Below, in pieces: positions 1-7,388 of a stretch of 59,511 nt of DNA (position 1 is its first letter; the number at the start of each line of letters is the position of its first letter). The stretch spans positions 1 to 59,511 of the IMG/VR virus record IMGVR_UViG_3300003332_000138; one strand, written 5' to 3'. The notes beneath the pieces are model-generated. The model did no database searches, was not told where the DNA came from, and saw nothing but the letters and a program-made list of their open reading frames with translations. Both the position numbers and the translations under genes were made by a program. Source of the DNA: a virus.

Positions 1-351
1 TTAATTTGCAGGGATGAACTGGCCGGTTTTTGTGTCTATGTATCCACCGGCTGCTTTCTGCATAAGGGTTCCATCGTCTCGCCAAAGATTGCCACCACCT
101 GCTGGTGTGTAATGCCGACCCTGGGTATCCCATTCAGGGCCTGTTTCCTGTGGGGTGATTAAAGTGCTTTTCGAGCTGCTACTGGTTGTTGCTTTCGCAC
201 TGCGTCTTTGTTTGCATTTGTCGGCGTCTAACCTAGACATCCGTGGACCACAGTCAATACTGTCTAGGCGGCTTTTACTCGATGCATTTCCCTGGAGACT
301 GAAAAGAATAACTAGTGACGCGGTTAAGATTATTGTTGTTTTCGTTTTCAT
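1..351 (-). CDS. Small exported protein of unknown function
   Basis: A 116-residue protein with a clear Sec signal peptide: a Lys-rich start, a hydrophobic stretch at about residues 7-20 and a likely cleavage near NASS. The mature part is basic and Ser/Thr-rich, with two Cys (about 34 and 46) that could pair in the periplasm. The C-terminus ends in a GGYIDTKTGQF motif resembling small periplasmic proteins often seen in proteobacterial genomes. The stop codon is at the very first bases of the window, so the gene is complete. An AAGGAG ribosome site precedes the start. It faces left, like the repressor, so it may be expressed in the lysogen. Function unknown. Confidence 0.75.
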   Translation of the reverse strand: MKTKTTIILTASLVILFSLQGNASSKSRLDSIDCGPRMSRLDADKCKQRRSAKATTSSSSKSTLITPQETGPEWDTQGRHYTPAGGGNLWRDDGTLMQKAAGGYIDTKTGQFIPAN

Positions 352-402
352 TCCTAATACTCCTTAGTCTTCTGCACTACGCAGCCCTCAATAGTTAATA
401 TG

Positions 403-434
403 TATTTATGCTAGTTGTAATTCTAGTATAAATA
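403..434. repeat. AT-rich imperfect inverted repeat
   Basis: Two 12-base arms (TATTTATGCTAG and CTAGTATAAATA) match at 11 of 12 positions around an 8-base loop. It lies in the gap between the repressor stop and the exported-protein start. It could be a protein-binding palindrome for the leftward exported-protein gene or a weak terminator after the repressor. Neither role is shown. Confidence 0.45.
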
Positions 435-451
435 CCTATATATTTCCGATT

Positions 452-982
452 CTACCCTGTCGATACATCTGAGCATCCTGCATCCGTACCACAATGCCCT
501 TTCCTTTTTTTTAGGTATTCTTTGTACTCTGGGAATTTACCTTCCATTTCCATACTCACCCAAGCCCACACTTTTTCCCCATCATCCTGGGTGTTGATCC
601 ATGAGGCAATATCGTCCATGTGGCGATTGGTGGCGAGAGTGGTAGCTGGTGTTTTTTTGTGTGGGGCGTGTTTACCCTTGCCGGACCCTCTTAACGATTC
701 TATGTCAGCCGTGATGCTTCCACGGTTTATTCCGGGCCAATCGCTTCCATCTTTCCCTAGGAGAACCCATCTGCCTAAGTCGAGAAACTCCTCATAGGTG
801 AGACCAATAGAGGCGGCTATAGCTATTCTCTTATCTTCAGCACCAGTATTCTCACCAGAAAGAATCCTGTTCAAGTAAGGAGCGGAAATTCCAGCTTCCC
901 TGGCAATTCTTGCCTGCTCTCCGCGCCCAATTTTCTTTATGTGCCATTCCAGTGCTGCTCTGAATTGTTCCTTGTAAGCCAT
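452..982 (-). CDS. XRE-family (CI-like) phage repressor
   Basis: A 176-residue protein whose N-terminal ~65 residues form a helix-turn-helix domain (QARIAREAGISAPYLNRILS). No LexA/S24-type self-cleavage domain is visible in the C-terminal half. The start at 982 is preferred over the ATG at 1000 because a GGAGGT ribosome site (989-994) sits six bases upstream of 982. The gene is divergent from the Cro-like gene and shares an 80-base control region with paired operators, the classic lysogeny switch layout. Without a cleavable domain, induction probably depends on the antirepressor at 1319-2059 rather than RecA-stimulated cleavage; that is inference. Confidence 0.85.
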   Translation of the reverse strand: MAYKEQFRAALEWHIKKIGRGEQARIAREAGISAPYLNRILSGENTGAEDKRIAIAASIGLTYEEFLDLGRWVLLGKDGSDWPGINRGSITADIESLRGSGKGKHAPHKKTPATTLATNRHMDDIASWINTQDDGEKVWAWVSMEMEGKFPEYKEYLKKRKGHCGTDAGCSDVSTG

Positions 983-1000
983 TTTACTACCTCCAAACAT

Positions 1001-1029
1001 ATTATATTACCTATTGGGTAATAAGTAAA
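1001..1029 (-). promoter_or_regulatory. Repressor promoter with operator in its spacer
   Basis: On the minus strand a -35 TTTACT (1024-1029) and -10 TATAAT (1001-1006) are separated by exactly 17 bases. The 19-base palindrome TATTACC-N5-GGTAATA (1005-1023) fills the spacer and overlaps the -10 by two bases, so a bound protein would block RNA polymerase. The predicted start near 994 leaves only a very short leader before the GGAGGT site. Confidence 0.75.
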
Positions 1030-1052
1030 TTAAGTATAAGGCAATTTGTTGC

Positions 1053-1081
1053 TTGACAGGTTATTACCTCAAAGGTAAGAT
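1053..1081 (+). promoter_or_regulatory. Rightward early promoter with operator
   Basis: A perfect -35 TTGACA (1053-1058), a 17-base spacer and -10 TAAGAT (1076-1081). The second operator, TTACC-TCAAA-GGTAA (1064-1078), overlaps the spacer and -10. It has the same half-sites and 5-base spacing as the operator at 1005-1023, so one dimeric regulator probably controls both directions. Transcription should start at about 1088-1089, coinciding with the ATG of the downstream gene. Confidence 0.75.
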
Positions 1082-1088
1082 GTTGCCT

Positions 1089-1322
1089 ATGAGACACGGA
1101 AAACAAATAAAGATAGCAAATTGGATAGGAGAGAGTCCGTCATATATTTCAAGGATCCTTAATGGAAAGAAACGCCCAAGTCCTTCTAGGGCTGAGGTAT
1201 TTGAGGGCGTAACTGGTGTTCCTATGCGTGATTGGCTTTTGTTGGATCACAAAAAATTGAAAGCGAAAGTCGAAATTGCGTACGAGGTAACTTGTCACCA
1301 ACAGCAGGAGACGGCCAAATGA
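1089..1322 (+). CDS. Cro-like small HTH regulator
   Basis: A 77-residue basic protein with a Cro/YdaS-type helix-turn-helix (KIANWIGESPSYISRILNGK) in its first half. It is divergent from the XRE repressor and presumably competes for the two TTACC-N5-GGTAA operators. Upstream in-frame ATGs (1053, 1080) lie inside the promoter, so I choose 1089. This start falls at the predicted transcription start, so the mRNA would be leaderless or nearly so. The stop overlaps the antirepressor start by ATGA. Confidence 0.75.
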   Translation: MRHGKQIKIANWIGESPSYISRILNGKKRPSPSRAEVFEGVTGVPMRDWLLLDHKKLKAKVEIAYEVTCHQQQETAK

Positions 1323-2059
1323 ACGAACTAATCAAGGTAAATCACGAAAAAATCAATGATCAGCATGTCAAAACTGTAAATGCCCGTGAGCTTCACGCCT
1401 TCCTGGAAATTGGTAAAGATTTTTCAAACTGGATCAAATCGAGAATCAAGAAGTACGGATTCACGGAAGATCAAGACTTTGTTTGCTCGCCCGTTTTGGC
1501 GAGCAGTGGAAGAGGAGGTCACAACGCACTCGACTACCATCTTTCCCTCGACATGGCCAAAGAGATATCCATGGTTGAGCGAAACGCAAAGGGTAAAGAA
1601 GCTCGGCAGTATTTTATTGAGTGCGAAAGGGTAGCTCAACAACCAATCGACCCAATGAAAGCTTTAAATGATCCTGCTGCAATGCGTGGCCTTCTACTTT
1701 CCTATTCTGAAAAAGTTCTCGCCCTTGAAGAAGAAGTAAAAGAGCAAGCACCAAAAATTGCAGCTTTTGACAGGATTGCAAACGCAGATGGTTTGACATG
1801 CATAACAGACACAGCAAAATCTCTACAGGTCCGTCCAAAAGATCTTTTCACATACCTTTCAGCAAACCAATGGATATACCGAAAGCCAGGTGGAAAAGGA
1901 TGGATTGCTTACCAGCCAAAACTACAGCAAGGACTCCTGTTTCATAAGGTTACAACCATATCGTTAGGTGATGGTCATGATCGGATAACAGAACAAGTAC
2001 TTGTCACCCCCAAAGGACTGACGAAGCTTGCCGGTTTTTTTCAGGAGGCAAACGCCTAA
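1319..2059 (+). CDS. Phage antirepressor (AntA/AntB N-terminal plus ANT domain)
   Basis: A 246-residue protein. Residues ~10-105 match the AntA/AntB family (VNARELHAFLEIGKDFSNWI, then the DYHLSLDMAKEISMVERN region). Residues ~140-245 match the phage antirepressor KilA-C/ANT domain (WIYRKPGGKGWIAYQ and VTPKGLTKLA). A coiled-coil linker lies between them. An AGGAG site precedes the ATG, which overlaps the stop of the Cro-like gene. Antirepressors of this family bind and inactivate the prophage repressor. Its position immediately after cro, under the early promoter, suggests it reinforces the switch to lytic growth. Confidence 0.9.
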   Translation: MNELIKVNHEKINDQHVKTVNARELHAFLEIGKDFSNWIKSRIKKYGFTEDQDFVCSPVLASSGRGGHNALDYHLSLDMAKEISMVERNAKGKEARQYFIECERVAQQPIDPMKALNDPAAMRGLLLSYSEKVLALEEEVKEQAPKIAAFDRIANADGLTCITDTAKSLQVRPKDLFTYLSANQWIYRKPGGKGWIAYQPKLQQGLLFHKVTTISLGDGHDRITEQVLVTPKGLTKLAGFFQEANA

Positions 2060-2073
2060 CCTAGGGACCAACC

Positions 2074-2352
2074 ATGGCACACAAATCTAATAAACAACTT
2101 GAAGCCCTTCGCCACACGGTTACCGGCATAGGCTGGGCGAACCCTCATCAAGCCGCAATTTACATGGGGATTGCTCATCGTGACGTGTGTGAAATGGTTG
2201 CTAGTGGTGTGTTGGTACACAGCAGGATTGGTCAACGCAATATCCGAATGCGATATTCAGACCTTGACGAATACATGATTTCTAAGCGTAGCGCTCGAAT
2301 AGATATAGGTGCGATTGTTGACGATGTGATGGAGGGCTTGAAATGCAAGTAA
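2074..2352 (+). CDS. Excisionase/MerR-like HTH DNA-binding protein
   Basis: A 92-residue protein with a winged-helix pattern seen in excisionases and phage HTH_17 proteins: a HPHQAAIYMGIAHRDVCEMV-like helix pair followed by a basic wing and a YSDLDEYMISK recognition segment. It may act as an early regulator or a recombination directionality factor. It starts 15 bases after the antirepressor, within the same early operon. Whether it works with an integrase outside the window cannot be told. Confidence 0.65.
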   Translation: MAHKSNKQLEALRHTVTGIGWANPHQAAIYMGIAHRDVCEMVASGVLVHSRIGQRNIRMRYSDLDEYMISKRSARIDIGAIVDDVMEGLKCK

Positions 2353-2368
2353 GGACAGGGAGTAAAGG

Positions 2369-2533
2369 ATGGAAAAAGAAATTTGCGTACAGTGTGGGGA
2401 ACGACTGCCTGTTCACAACCAAAAGTGCGAGGCCTGTCTCACAGGCCCAGAACTTGAGGCATATGCTGATGAATATTGCAAAGAAGACGATGAGGAAATC
2501 CTCCATTTTAGCGGTCCACCGTGCGGTGGCTGA
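2369..2533 (+). CDS. 54-residue zinc-ribbon-like protein
   Basis: A short gene with a GGGAG ribosome site six bases from the ATG. Two CxxC knuckles (CVQC and CEAC, about residues 6-23) make a likely zinc ribbon, followed by an acidic tail and a final Cys. No known function. It lies inside a longer reading frame in another phase (2343-2657) that lacks protein-like composition over this stretch, so I prefer this frame. Confidence 0.65.
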   Translation: MEKEICVQCGERLPVHNQKCEACLTGPELEAYADEYCKEDDEEILHFSGPPCGG

Positions 2534-2657
2534 CGAAGGTAAAGGCGGGTTGGTCAAACTCGCACAAAACCTCGGGGTGATAGTGTGTTACGCCGGGATA
2601 AGTCTTCTTTGTGTTTATCAATTTCTTGTGACATTAGCTGAGTACGGTGGTCGGTGA
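2526..2657 (+). CDS. Possible 43-residue single-span membrane protein
   Basis: Starting from a GTG at 2526, overlapping the zinc-ribbon gene by eight bases, this frame encodes a short basic N-terminus and one strong hydrophobic segment (GVIVCYAGISLLCVYQFLV). Small membrane proteins of this size are common in phage early operons. The ribosome site is weak and the true start could lie further upstream in the same frame. Confidence 0.4.
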   Translation: MADEGKGGLVKLAQNLGVIVCYAGISLLCVYQFLVTLAEYGGR

Positions 2658-2795
2658 TACTGATGAATCTACCGCTCTCCCGTCTTTATGTGATTTTTTG
2701 CCCGTATATCTGGCAAAAATATCAAGAGTCGGATTGAGCGCTTTTCCGGGCGCTGACATAAGTATCGGATGGTTTCTGACTTTGTTAAAACTCTT

Positions 2796-2827
2796 AACCC
2801 ACCCTGGCTTTACGCCTTGAGTGGGTT
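2796..2827 (+). terminator. Weak stem-loop, possible terminator
   Basis: A 7-base stem AACCCAC/GTGGGTT with an 18-base loop, followed by TTTGGGGG. It sits in the 275-base gap after the early operon. The loop is long and the T-run short, so termination would be weak. The same gap holds a 24-codon frame from 2663 that I do not call as a gene. Confidence 0.35.
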
Positions 2828-2868
2828 TTGGGGGTAGATGGAGATTGGCTTCATCTTTTTATAGGATA

Positions 2869-2909
2869 GCACCCCGGTTTGCTTAAGGTCTTACCGGGGT
2901 GCGTTTTCT
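2869..2909 (+). terminator. Intrinsic terminator upstream of the modification island
   Basis: A 10-base perfect stem GCACCCCGGT/ACCGGGGTGC (2869-2878 and 2893-2902) followed by GTTTTCTT. It separates the regulatory early operon from the DHH phosphoesterase gene, whose ATG is only 24 bases beyond. As with the late leaders, the downstream gene has little room for its own promoter, so read-through or antitermination is likely. Confidence 0.75.
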
Positions 2910-2932
2910 TAGAAAGAAAATACAGGTGAAAC

Positions 2933-3787
2933 ATGAAGTGCTTTTATCATTCAGCAGATCTTGATGGTCACTGTTCAGGGGCGATTATTAAACAGAAGTA
3001 TCCTGAATGTGAAATGATTGGGATTAATTACGGCGATGAATTTCCCTGGGGAGATATAAAAGAAGGGGAAGTCGTTTATATGGTGGATTTTTGCCTGCAG
3101 CCTTTTGTGGATATGGATCGGCTTAATTCTTTGTGCAATCTGCATTGGATTGATCATCATATAACAGCGATTGAGGAATCTCGACATCCTCAATTTCTCG
3201 CATCTGGCGGGCAGTTTCTTGACATTGGTAGAGCCGGGTGTGAACTGACTTGGGCTTATGTCCATGGATCGTCTAAGCCATACGAAATTCCGTGGCCGAT
3301 TTACCTGCTAGGAAGGTACGACGTGTGGGATCATTCGGACACCGAAGTTCTTCCTTTTCAATACGGTATGCGACAGATAGAAGACACGTTGCCGGATAAT
3401 CAGGAAATGTGGCAGAAACTGTTCCGGGGCGAGACAGATTATCTGGATATTGTTACACAAGGAAAGCTGATTCTTGCATACGAAAAATCTCAAAACGCCA
3501 AATTCTGCAATGCTTACGCATTTGAAACATCTCTTAATGGCTTCACAGCTATCTGCGTTAACCGTGGTTTTATAAATTCAAAAGTTTTTGATTCTGTTTT
3601 TGATCCCGCTATACATGCTCTCATGATCACCTTCGTGCGAATGAAGCTGCCTGCACGCACATGGCGCGTTTCTGTCTATGCTGAAACTGACGATATTGAT
3701 TGTAGCGCTATTGCCAAGGTTTATGGTGGTGGTGGGCACAAGAATGCTGCTGGTTTTCAGTGTGTTGATCTGCCTTTCTCGATTTAG
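2933..3787 (+). CDS. DHH-family phosphoesterase
   Basis: A 284-residue protein with the DHH/DHHA1 layout. Motif I is ADLDGH (D9, D11), motif II VDF (D52), motif III HWIDHH (D74-H76) and the C-terminal DHHA1 signature is GGGGHKNAAGF (~265-275). The family includes oligoribonuclease/pAp phosphatases and RecJ-like nucleases, using two metal ions. Its length is close to stand-alone NrnA-like enzymes, so it may degrade short oligonucleotides or a cyclic-dinucleotide product; the substrate is not evident. It follows a terminator and directly precedes the cytosine methylase. A host-signalling or anti-defence role is possible but unsupported beyond family membership. Confidence 0.85.
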   Translation: MKCFYHSADLDGHCSGAIIKQKYPECEMIGINYGDEFPWGDIKEGEVVYMVDFCLQPFVDMDRLNSLCNLHWIDHHITAIEESRHPQFLASGGQFLDIGRAGCELTWAYVHGSSKPYEIPWPIYLLGRYDVWDHSDTEVLPFQYGMRQIEDTLPDNQEMWQKLFRGETDYLDIVTQGKLILAYEKSQNAKFCNAYAFETSLNGFTAICVNRGFINSKVFDSVFDPAIHALMITFVRMKLPARTWRVSVYAETDDIDCSAIAKVYGGGGHKNAAGFQCVDLPFSI

Positions 3788-3793
3788 GGCAAC

Positions 3794-5473
3794 ATGATGA
3801 CACGACCATTACAACGCGGTCTTTTTGACGAAATGATCATAGACAACTTTGCCGGAGGTGGAGGAGCCAGCCATGGAATTGAGCTTGCCCTGAACCGTCC
3901 TATTGATGTCGCTGTTAATCATGATCCTGAAGCTGTGGCCATGCATAAGGTTAATCACCCATATACTCGCCACTTTTGTGAAGACGTATTTACTGTGGAT
4001 CCGGTGAAAATTGCTCATGGCCGCCCCGTTGGCCTTGCTTGGTTTTCGCCTGACTGTAAGCATTTTTCAAAAGCAAAAGGTGGTAAGCCGGTATCTCGTA
4101 AAGTTCGTGGCCTTGCCTGGGTGGTTGTTAAATACGCTCAGAAAGTTCGCCCCAGGGTGATCATGCTTGAGAATGTGGAAGAGTTTCTTACATGGGGCCC
4201 ACTTACTGCTGTTTGTGATCAAGACGGGAAAAAAAAGGTTGGAAAAGATGGTGGTGATGTTCTCAAACCTTGTGGACTGAATAAGGGTGCTACATTTTAT
4301 AAGTGGGTATCTACCCTTGAAAAGCTTGGATACTCGGTTGACTGGAAAGTATTGAAAGCCTGTGATTATGGCGCACCTACAATCCGTAAACGATTGTTCC
4401 TTGTGGCCAGGTGTGACGGACAACCAATTGTGTGGCCAGCACCTACCCATGGTCCCGGTACCGGAAAACCGTATAGGACTGCTGCCGACTGTATTGACTG
4501 GTCTATCCCTGCTCCTTCAATTTTTGAGAGAAAGAGGCCACTTGCTGAAAACACCTTGAAGCGGATCGCCAAAGGAATCAGGCGATTTGTTCTTGAATCG
4601 GCAGATCCATTCTTTATTACCTATTACGGGCCCAAGAAAAACGATGTTGATTTTCGAGGTTTCGGCCTGGGTGATCCGGTACCAACACAAACCACGGAGA
4701 ATCGCTTTGGTGTTGTTGAGCCGTTTGTCGTACCTATTGCCAATTATAATGGAAGTGTAACAGCCCATTCTCTGCAAGAACCGTTGCGAACCATTACCGC
4801 TTGGCCTAAAGGGGGTTCTTTTTCCGTAGTTATCCCCCATATCCAGAGACAGTTTGGGAAAAGTGTAGGGCATCGTGCAGGCGATCCTCTTGGTACAATC
4901 ACTTCCGGGGGTGGTGGAAAGTCAGCTCTTGTCTCTGCATTCTTGGCAAAACATTACGGTGGCAACTATACAGGTGCCGGCCTTTCTCCTTCAGAACCAA
5001 TCAGTACCATTACAACGAAAGATCATCATGCTGTTGTCGCTTCGCATTTAATCAAACTGCGGGGCAGCTGCAAGGATGGCCAGAGCGTAAAGCAACCTAT
5101 GCCGACGATAACAGCAGGCGGCTTGCATGTTGGAGAGGTGAGGTCATTCTTAATCAAATATTACGGTACAGCTTGTGGGCAATCTCTTAAAAATCCAGCT
5201 GCTACTGTAACCACCAAAGATCGTCTTGGGTTGATAACAGTTGCAGGGCAAGAATACCAGATAGCAGATATCGGCATGAGAATGCTTGCGCCCAGGGAGC
5301 TTTACCGGGCTCAGGGTTTTCGGGACGATTATATTATTGATCCGATTTTTAATGGCAAGCCTTTAACAAAAACGGCTCAAGTACGGATGTGTGGAAACTC
5401 TGTTTCTCCTTATCCGGCTAAGGCCTTGGTTGAGGCTAATGTGAAGCTTAAAGCCGTTAAGATTGCGGCATAA
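3794..5473 (+). CDS. C5-cytosine DNA methyltransferase with repeat-built target region
   Basis: A 559-residue Dcm-like enzyme. Visible motifs are I (NFAGGGGASHG, ~17-28), IV with the catalytic Cys (SPDCKHFS, C88; Asp rather than Pro just before Cys), VI (LENVEEF), VIII (TIRKRLFLVAR) and C-terminal IX-X (RMCGNSVSPYPAKALVEAN). Between VIII and IX, residues ~290-475 contain six copies of a P-x-x-T-[IVQ]-T motif at about 295, 330, 365, 402, 435 and 468, in modules of ~35 residues. Phage methylases of this type protect DNA from host restriction. No partner restriction enzyme is seen, so it is an orphan. Confidence 0.93.
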   Translation: MMTRPLQRGLFDEMIIDNFAGGGGASHGIELALNRPIDVAVNHDPEAVAMHKVNHPYTRHFCEDVFTVDPVKIAHGRPVGLAWFSPDCKHFSKAKGGKPVSRKVRGLAWVVVKYAQKVRPRVIMLENVEEFLTWGPLTAVCDQDGKKKVGKDGGDVLKPCGLNKGATFYKWVSTLEKLGYSVDWKVLKACDYGAPTIRKRLFLVARCDGQPIVWPAPTHGPGTGKPYRTAADCIDWSIPAPSIFERKRPLAENTLKRIAKGIRRFVLESADPFFITYYGPKKNDVDFRGFGLGDPVPTQTTENRFGVVEPFVVPIANYNGSVTAHSLQEPLRTITAWPKGGSFSVVIPHIQRQFGKSVGHRAGDPLGTITSGGGGKSALVSAFLAKHYGGNYTGAGLSPSEPISTITTKDHHAVVASHLIKLRGSCKDGQSVKQPMPTITAGGLHVGEVRSFLIKYYGTACGQSLKNPAATVTTKDRLGLITVAGQEYQIADIGMRMLAPRELYRAQGFRDDYIIDPIFNGKPLTKTAQVRMCGNSVSPYPAKALVEANVKLKAVKIAA

Positions 5474-5484
5474 GGGAGAAGGAA

Positions 5485-5679
5485 ATGACTTATATAGTAG
5501 GTGATTTGATAGATCCAAAAGAAGAGACAGATGAAGAATTCAATGATTTCAATTTTGCCTATGACAGGATGAATGAAATAGCGAATGAAAAGGAAAACTT
5601 CGTGGTCGGCTTGTGGGAAAAGGATAACGATTACGCTGAATATATTGCCGTTAACGGTGAAGTATTTAAGTCTGAATAG
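5485..5679 (+). CDS. Small acidic protein, unknown function
   Basis: A 64-residue, Glu/Asp-rich protein with no recognisable domain. A GGGAGAAGGAA ribosome site directly follows the methylase stop, and the stop overlaps the next gene's GTG, so it is translated as part of the operon. Its acidity recalls DNA-mimic or inhibitor proteins of phages, but nothing specific supports that. Confidence 0.65.
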   Translation: MTYIVGDLIDPKEETDEEFNDFNFAYDRMNEIANEKENFVVGLWEKDNDYAEYIAVNGEVFKSE

Positions 5680-5942
5680 TGACAATAAAATTTCAACATC
5701 CAAACGGAAACATTCTCTACAAGTGTGACATTTGTGGCCACACGTCTTGGGCAGCTAACGAGTTTGCTGAGTACGGAAGTATGAATCACCTTGACACTTG
5801 TCCCTGGGATCTGCCTCACGCATGTTGTGCCAGGTGCACAGACGAACTGGAAAAACGAATAGAGAGCGGGGCAATGGTTCTGCCAAGATTAATAACTCAC
5901 AAATACTACTCCACCGTATCGAAGCCTAGGCAGGGATACTAA
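5679..5942 (+). CDS. Small Cys-rich, probably zinc-binding protein
   Basis: An 87-residue protein starting with GTG that overlaps the preceding stop by one base. Cys pairs YKCDICGHTSW (~15-18) and CCARCTDE (~49-53), with His nearby, look like a zinc-ribbon fold. It is unrecognised by family. Position and overlap show it is translationally coupled to the acidic protein. Confidence 0.6.
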   Translation: MTIKFQHPNGNILYKCDICGHTSWAANEFAEYGSMNHLDTCPWDLPHACCARCTDELEKRIESGAMVLPRLITHKYYSTVSKPRQGY

Positions 5943-5954
5943 CGAGGGATGGAT

Positions 5955-6104
5955 ATGACAAGAACAGGAATAATGGGGGCAATGAGAAGTGTGTTCCTCC
6001 CGCTAAATGTGAATCAACATTTCAGTTTTCGGCCTACCCCAAAACGGATGAATAGTAAGAAGGCATGGAAGAAGAGATGTAAGCGCGCGAGTCGGAAGAA
6101 ATGA
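5955..6104 (+). CDS. Small very basic protein (49 residues)
   Basis: A short gene with GAGGG six bases before the ATG and an ATGA overlap with the next gene. The C-terminal half is almost all Lys/Arg (KKAWKKRCKRASRKK), suggesting nucleic acid binding. No known family. The alternative ATG at 5949 in the same frame is too close to the ribosome site. Confidence 0.5.
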   Translation: MTRTGIMGAMRSVFLPLNVNQHFSFRPTPKRMNSKKAWKKRCKRASRKK

Positions 6105-6430
6105 TTGCCACAGCTACACCTTGCATCATAGTAGGTAGCACTGGAGATCCATACCTTGACCAGGCCCTTACATCCGGTGGGTGCATTATCTGTGACGAAA
6201 TATTTAACCCGTATGAAACATTGAGTTTGGAGCCAGACCCTACTGAAACTTACTTGTCCAAGGACGAAAACGCCATTAGGGCAACAAAAAGAATGGTGAC
6301 CATGGGGCGGCAGTTTAAAGCTCACCTCAAGTCAGTATTTGTGCCGGTCACGAATTTCGTGAGGCGTTCAATGTTCTGTAAGAGTGGGTATTTACCAAAG
6401 AGAATCAGACGCATCAGGTGTGATAAATGA
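6101..6430 (+). CDS. Hypothetical protein with a CxxC knuckle
   Basis: A 109-residue protein starting in an ATGA overlap. It has one CIIC pair at about residues 28-31 and a basic C-terminus (PKRIRRIRC). No family is recognised. The Cys pair and basic tail suggest zinc or nucleic acid binding. It overlaps the next gene by ATGA as well. Confidence 0.55.
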   Translation: MIATATPCIIVGSTGDPYLDQALTSGGCIICDEIFNPYETLSLEPDPTETYLSKDENAIRATKRMVTMGRQFKAHLKSVFVPVTNFVRRSMFCKSGYLPKRIRRIRCDK

Positions 6431-6684
6431 AAACAGCAATAAAGAAAACATTTGCACTCATATTCTCAGACTACACGATATTGCTCCTCCTTACTTACAA
6501 CGGAATAGGAATGGGCTTGATTGGTCGAAACGACACAGCCTTTGCTTTTATTATCTGTTTAGCGGTGCTTGGTTCGAAAGTATCTCTGGATAATCGTCAT
6601 AAAGATTTGGTTTTAGCACTGGAAGCACATCTTAATATTCTGGATAAGTTTGTAAGGAAAATAGAGGAGACAACAAAAAAATGA
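6427..6684 (+). CDS. Small two-span membrane protein
   Basis: An 85-residue protein with two hydrophobic segments (~13-31 and ~38-52) and a charged amphipathic C-terminal helix. It lies in an operon of DNA-modification and small genes, overlapping both neighbours by four bases. Early phage membrane proteins often act in superinfection exclusion or inhibition of host functions. No specific evidence for either is visible. Confidence 0.6.
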   Translation: MKTAIKKTFALIFSDYTILLLLTYNGIGMGLIGRNDTAFAFIICLAVLGSKVSLDNRHKDLVLALEAHLNILDKFVRKIEETTKK

Positions 6685-7388
6685 TTGAGAAACCCATATT
6701 GTTTTCTGGAGCTATGGTCCGGGCGATTCTGGATGGACGAAAGATTCAAACCCGCAGAATTATAAAGAACCAAAATCTTTCAGGCGCTCCACGTTCCTTC
6801 AAGGCTTATGATCTCGCTGAAGGTGGGTATGGTTTTGAGAATGACGATGATATTTGGAAATCACCATACGGTAAGCCTGGAGACCAACTTTGGGTGCGAG
6901 AGACATGGCGTGTTGGTGCCTGGAAGAAAGAGGGTTTGGTGGCGGTAGATTATGCAGCAGATAATTTTCCAAGGGAAGAATGGTTAAAAGTTACTGATTC
7001 AGAGCAATTTGAACGCCTATCCCAGCAATCAACAGATGACGCAATAAAAGCCAATACCCCAATAATCAATGATCGATTTCATTGGGAATTTGGCAAAGCT
7101 CCTACTCGTTGGCGGCCATCTATCCACATGCCTCGATGGGCAGCACGGATTTTTCTACGAGTCACAGATATTCGAGTTGAGCGGTTACAGGAAATTACAG
7201 GGGCTGATGTGTTTGCGGAGGGCGTTGATAACGGAAAATCAAACCATACAATGGGATCCAGATATGAGAACATGCAGCGCATGGCTTTCGAGGATCTTTG
7301 GGATTCTATTAATGGTAATCGTGAAGGATGCTCCTGGGAAGATAATCCGTGGGTGTGGGTTGTTGAATTTGAGCGGGTAACAAAATGA
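6681..7388 (+). CDS. ASCH/PUA-like phage protein
   Basis: A 235-residue protein with the features of a widespread phage family: N-terminal KPILFSGAMVRAILDGRKIQ with TRR, then LWVRETWR (~73-80), a central W-rich section, and a WPS/W-x-x-RIFLRVTDIRVERLQEIT segment and W-VVEFER end. This matches the ASCH (PUA-like) fold, thought to bind RNA or modified nucleotides. It is sometimes labelled a morphogenetic protein without experimental basis. It overlaps the Dam-like gene by four bases, so a link to DNA modification is plausible. Confidence 0.75.
   Translation: MIEKPILFSGAMVRAILDGRKIQTRRIIKNQNLSGAPRSFKAYDLAEGGYGFENDDDIWKSPYGKPGDQLWVRETWRVGAWKKEGLVAVDYAADNFPREEWLKVTDSEQFERLSQQSTDDAIKANTPIINDRFHWEFGKAPTRWRPSIHMPRWAARIFLRVTDIRVERLQEITGADVFAEGVDNGKSNHTMGSRYENMQRMAFEDLWDSINGNREGCSWEDNPWVWVVEFERVTK

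Noticed and set aside
1-1000. Left attachment site or a tRNA-Glu fragment near the left edge
   Set aside because: I saw no copy of the tRNA-Glu 3' end in the first kilobase. The left prophage end probably lies outside the window.
2343-2657. A 104-residue frame covering the end of the HTH gene and the following region
   Set aside because: Its first half has poor protein-like composition and overlaps a well-formed zinc-ribbon gene with a good ribosome site in another frame. Only its last 43 residues look like a membrane protein.
2663-2737. A 24-codon frame in the gap after the early operon
   Set aside because: Too short, no convincing ribosome site, and no family-like sequence.
4672-5215. The repeated sections of the cytosine methylase as a nucleotide repeat or CRISPR-like array
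   Set aside because: The similarity is at protein level (P-x-x-T-I-T about every 35 codons); the DNA copies are diverged and there are no spacers.
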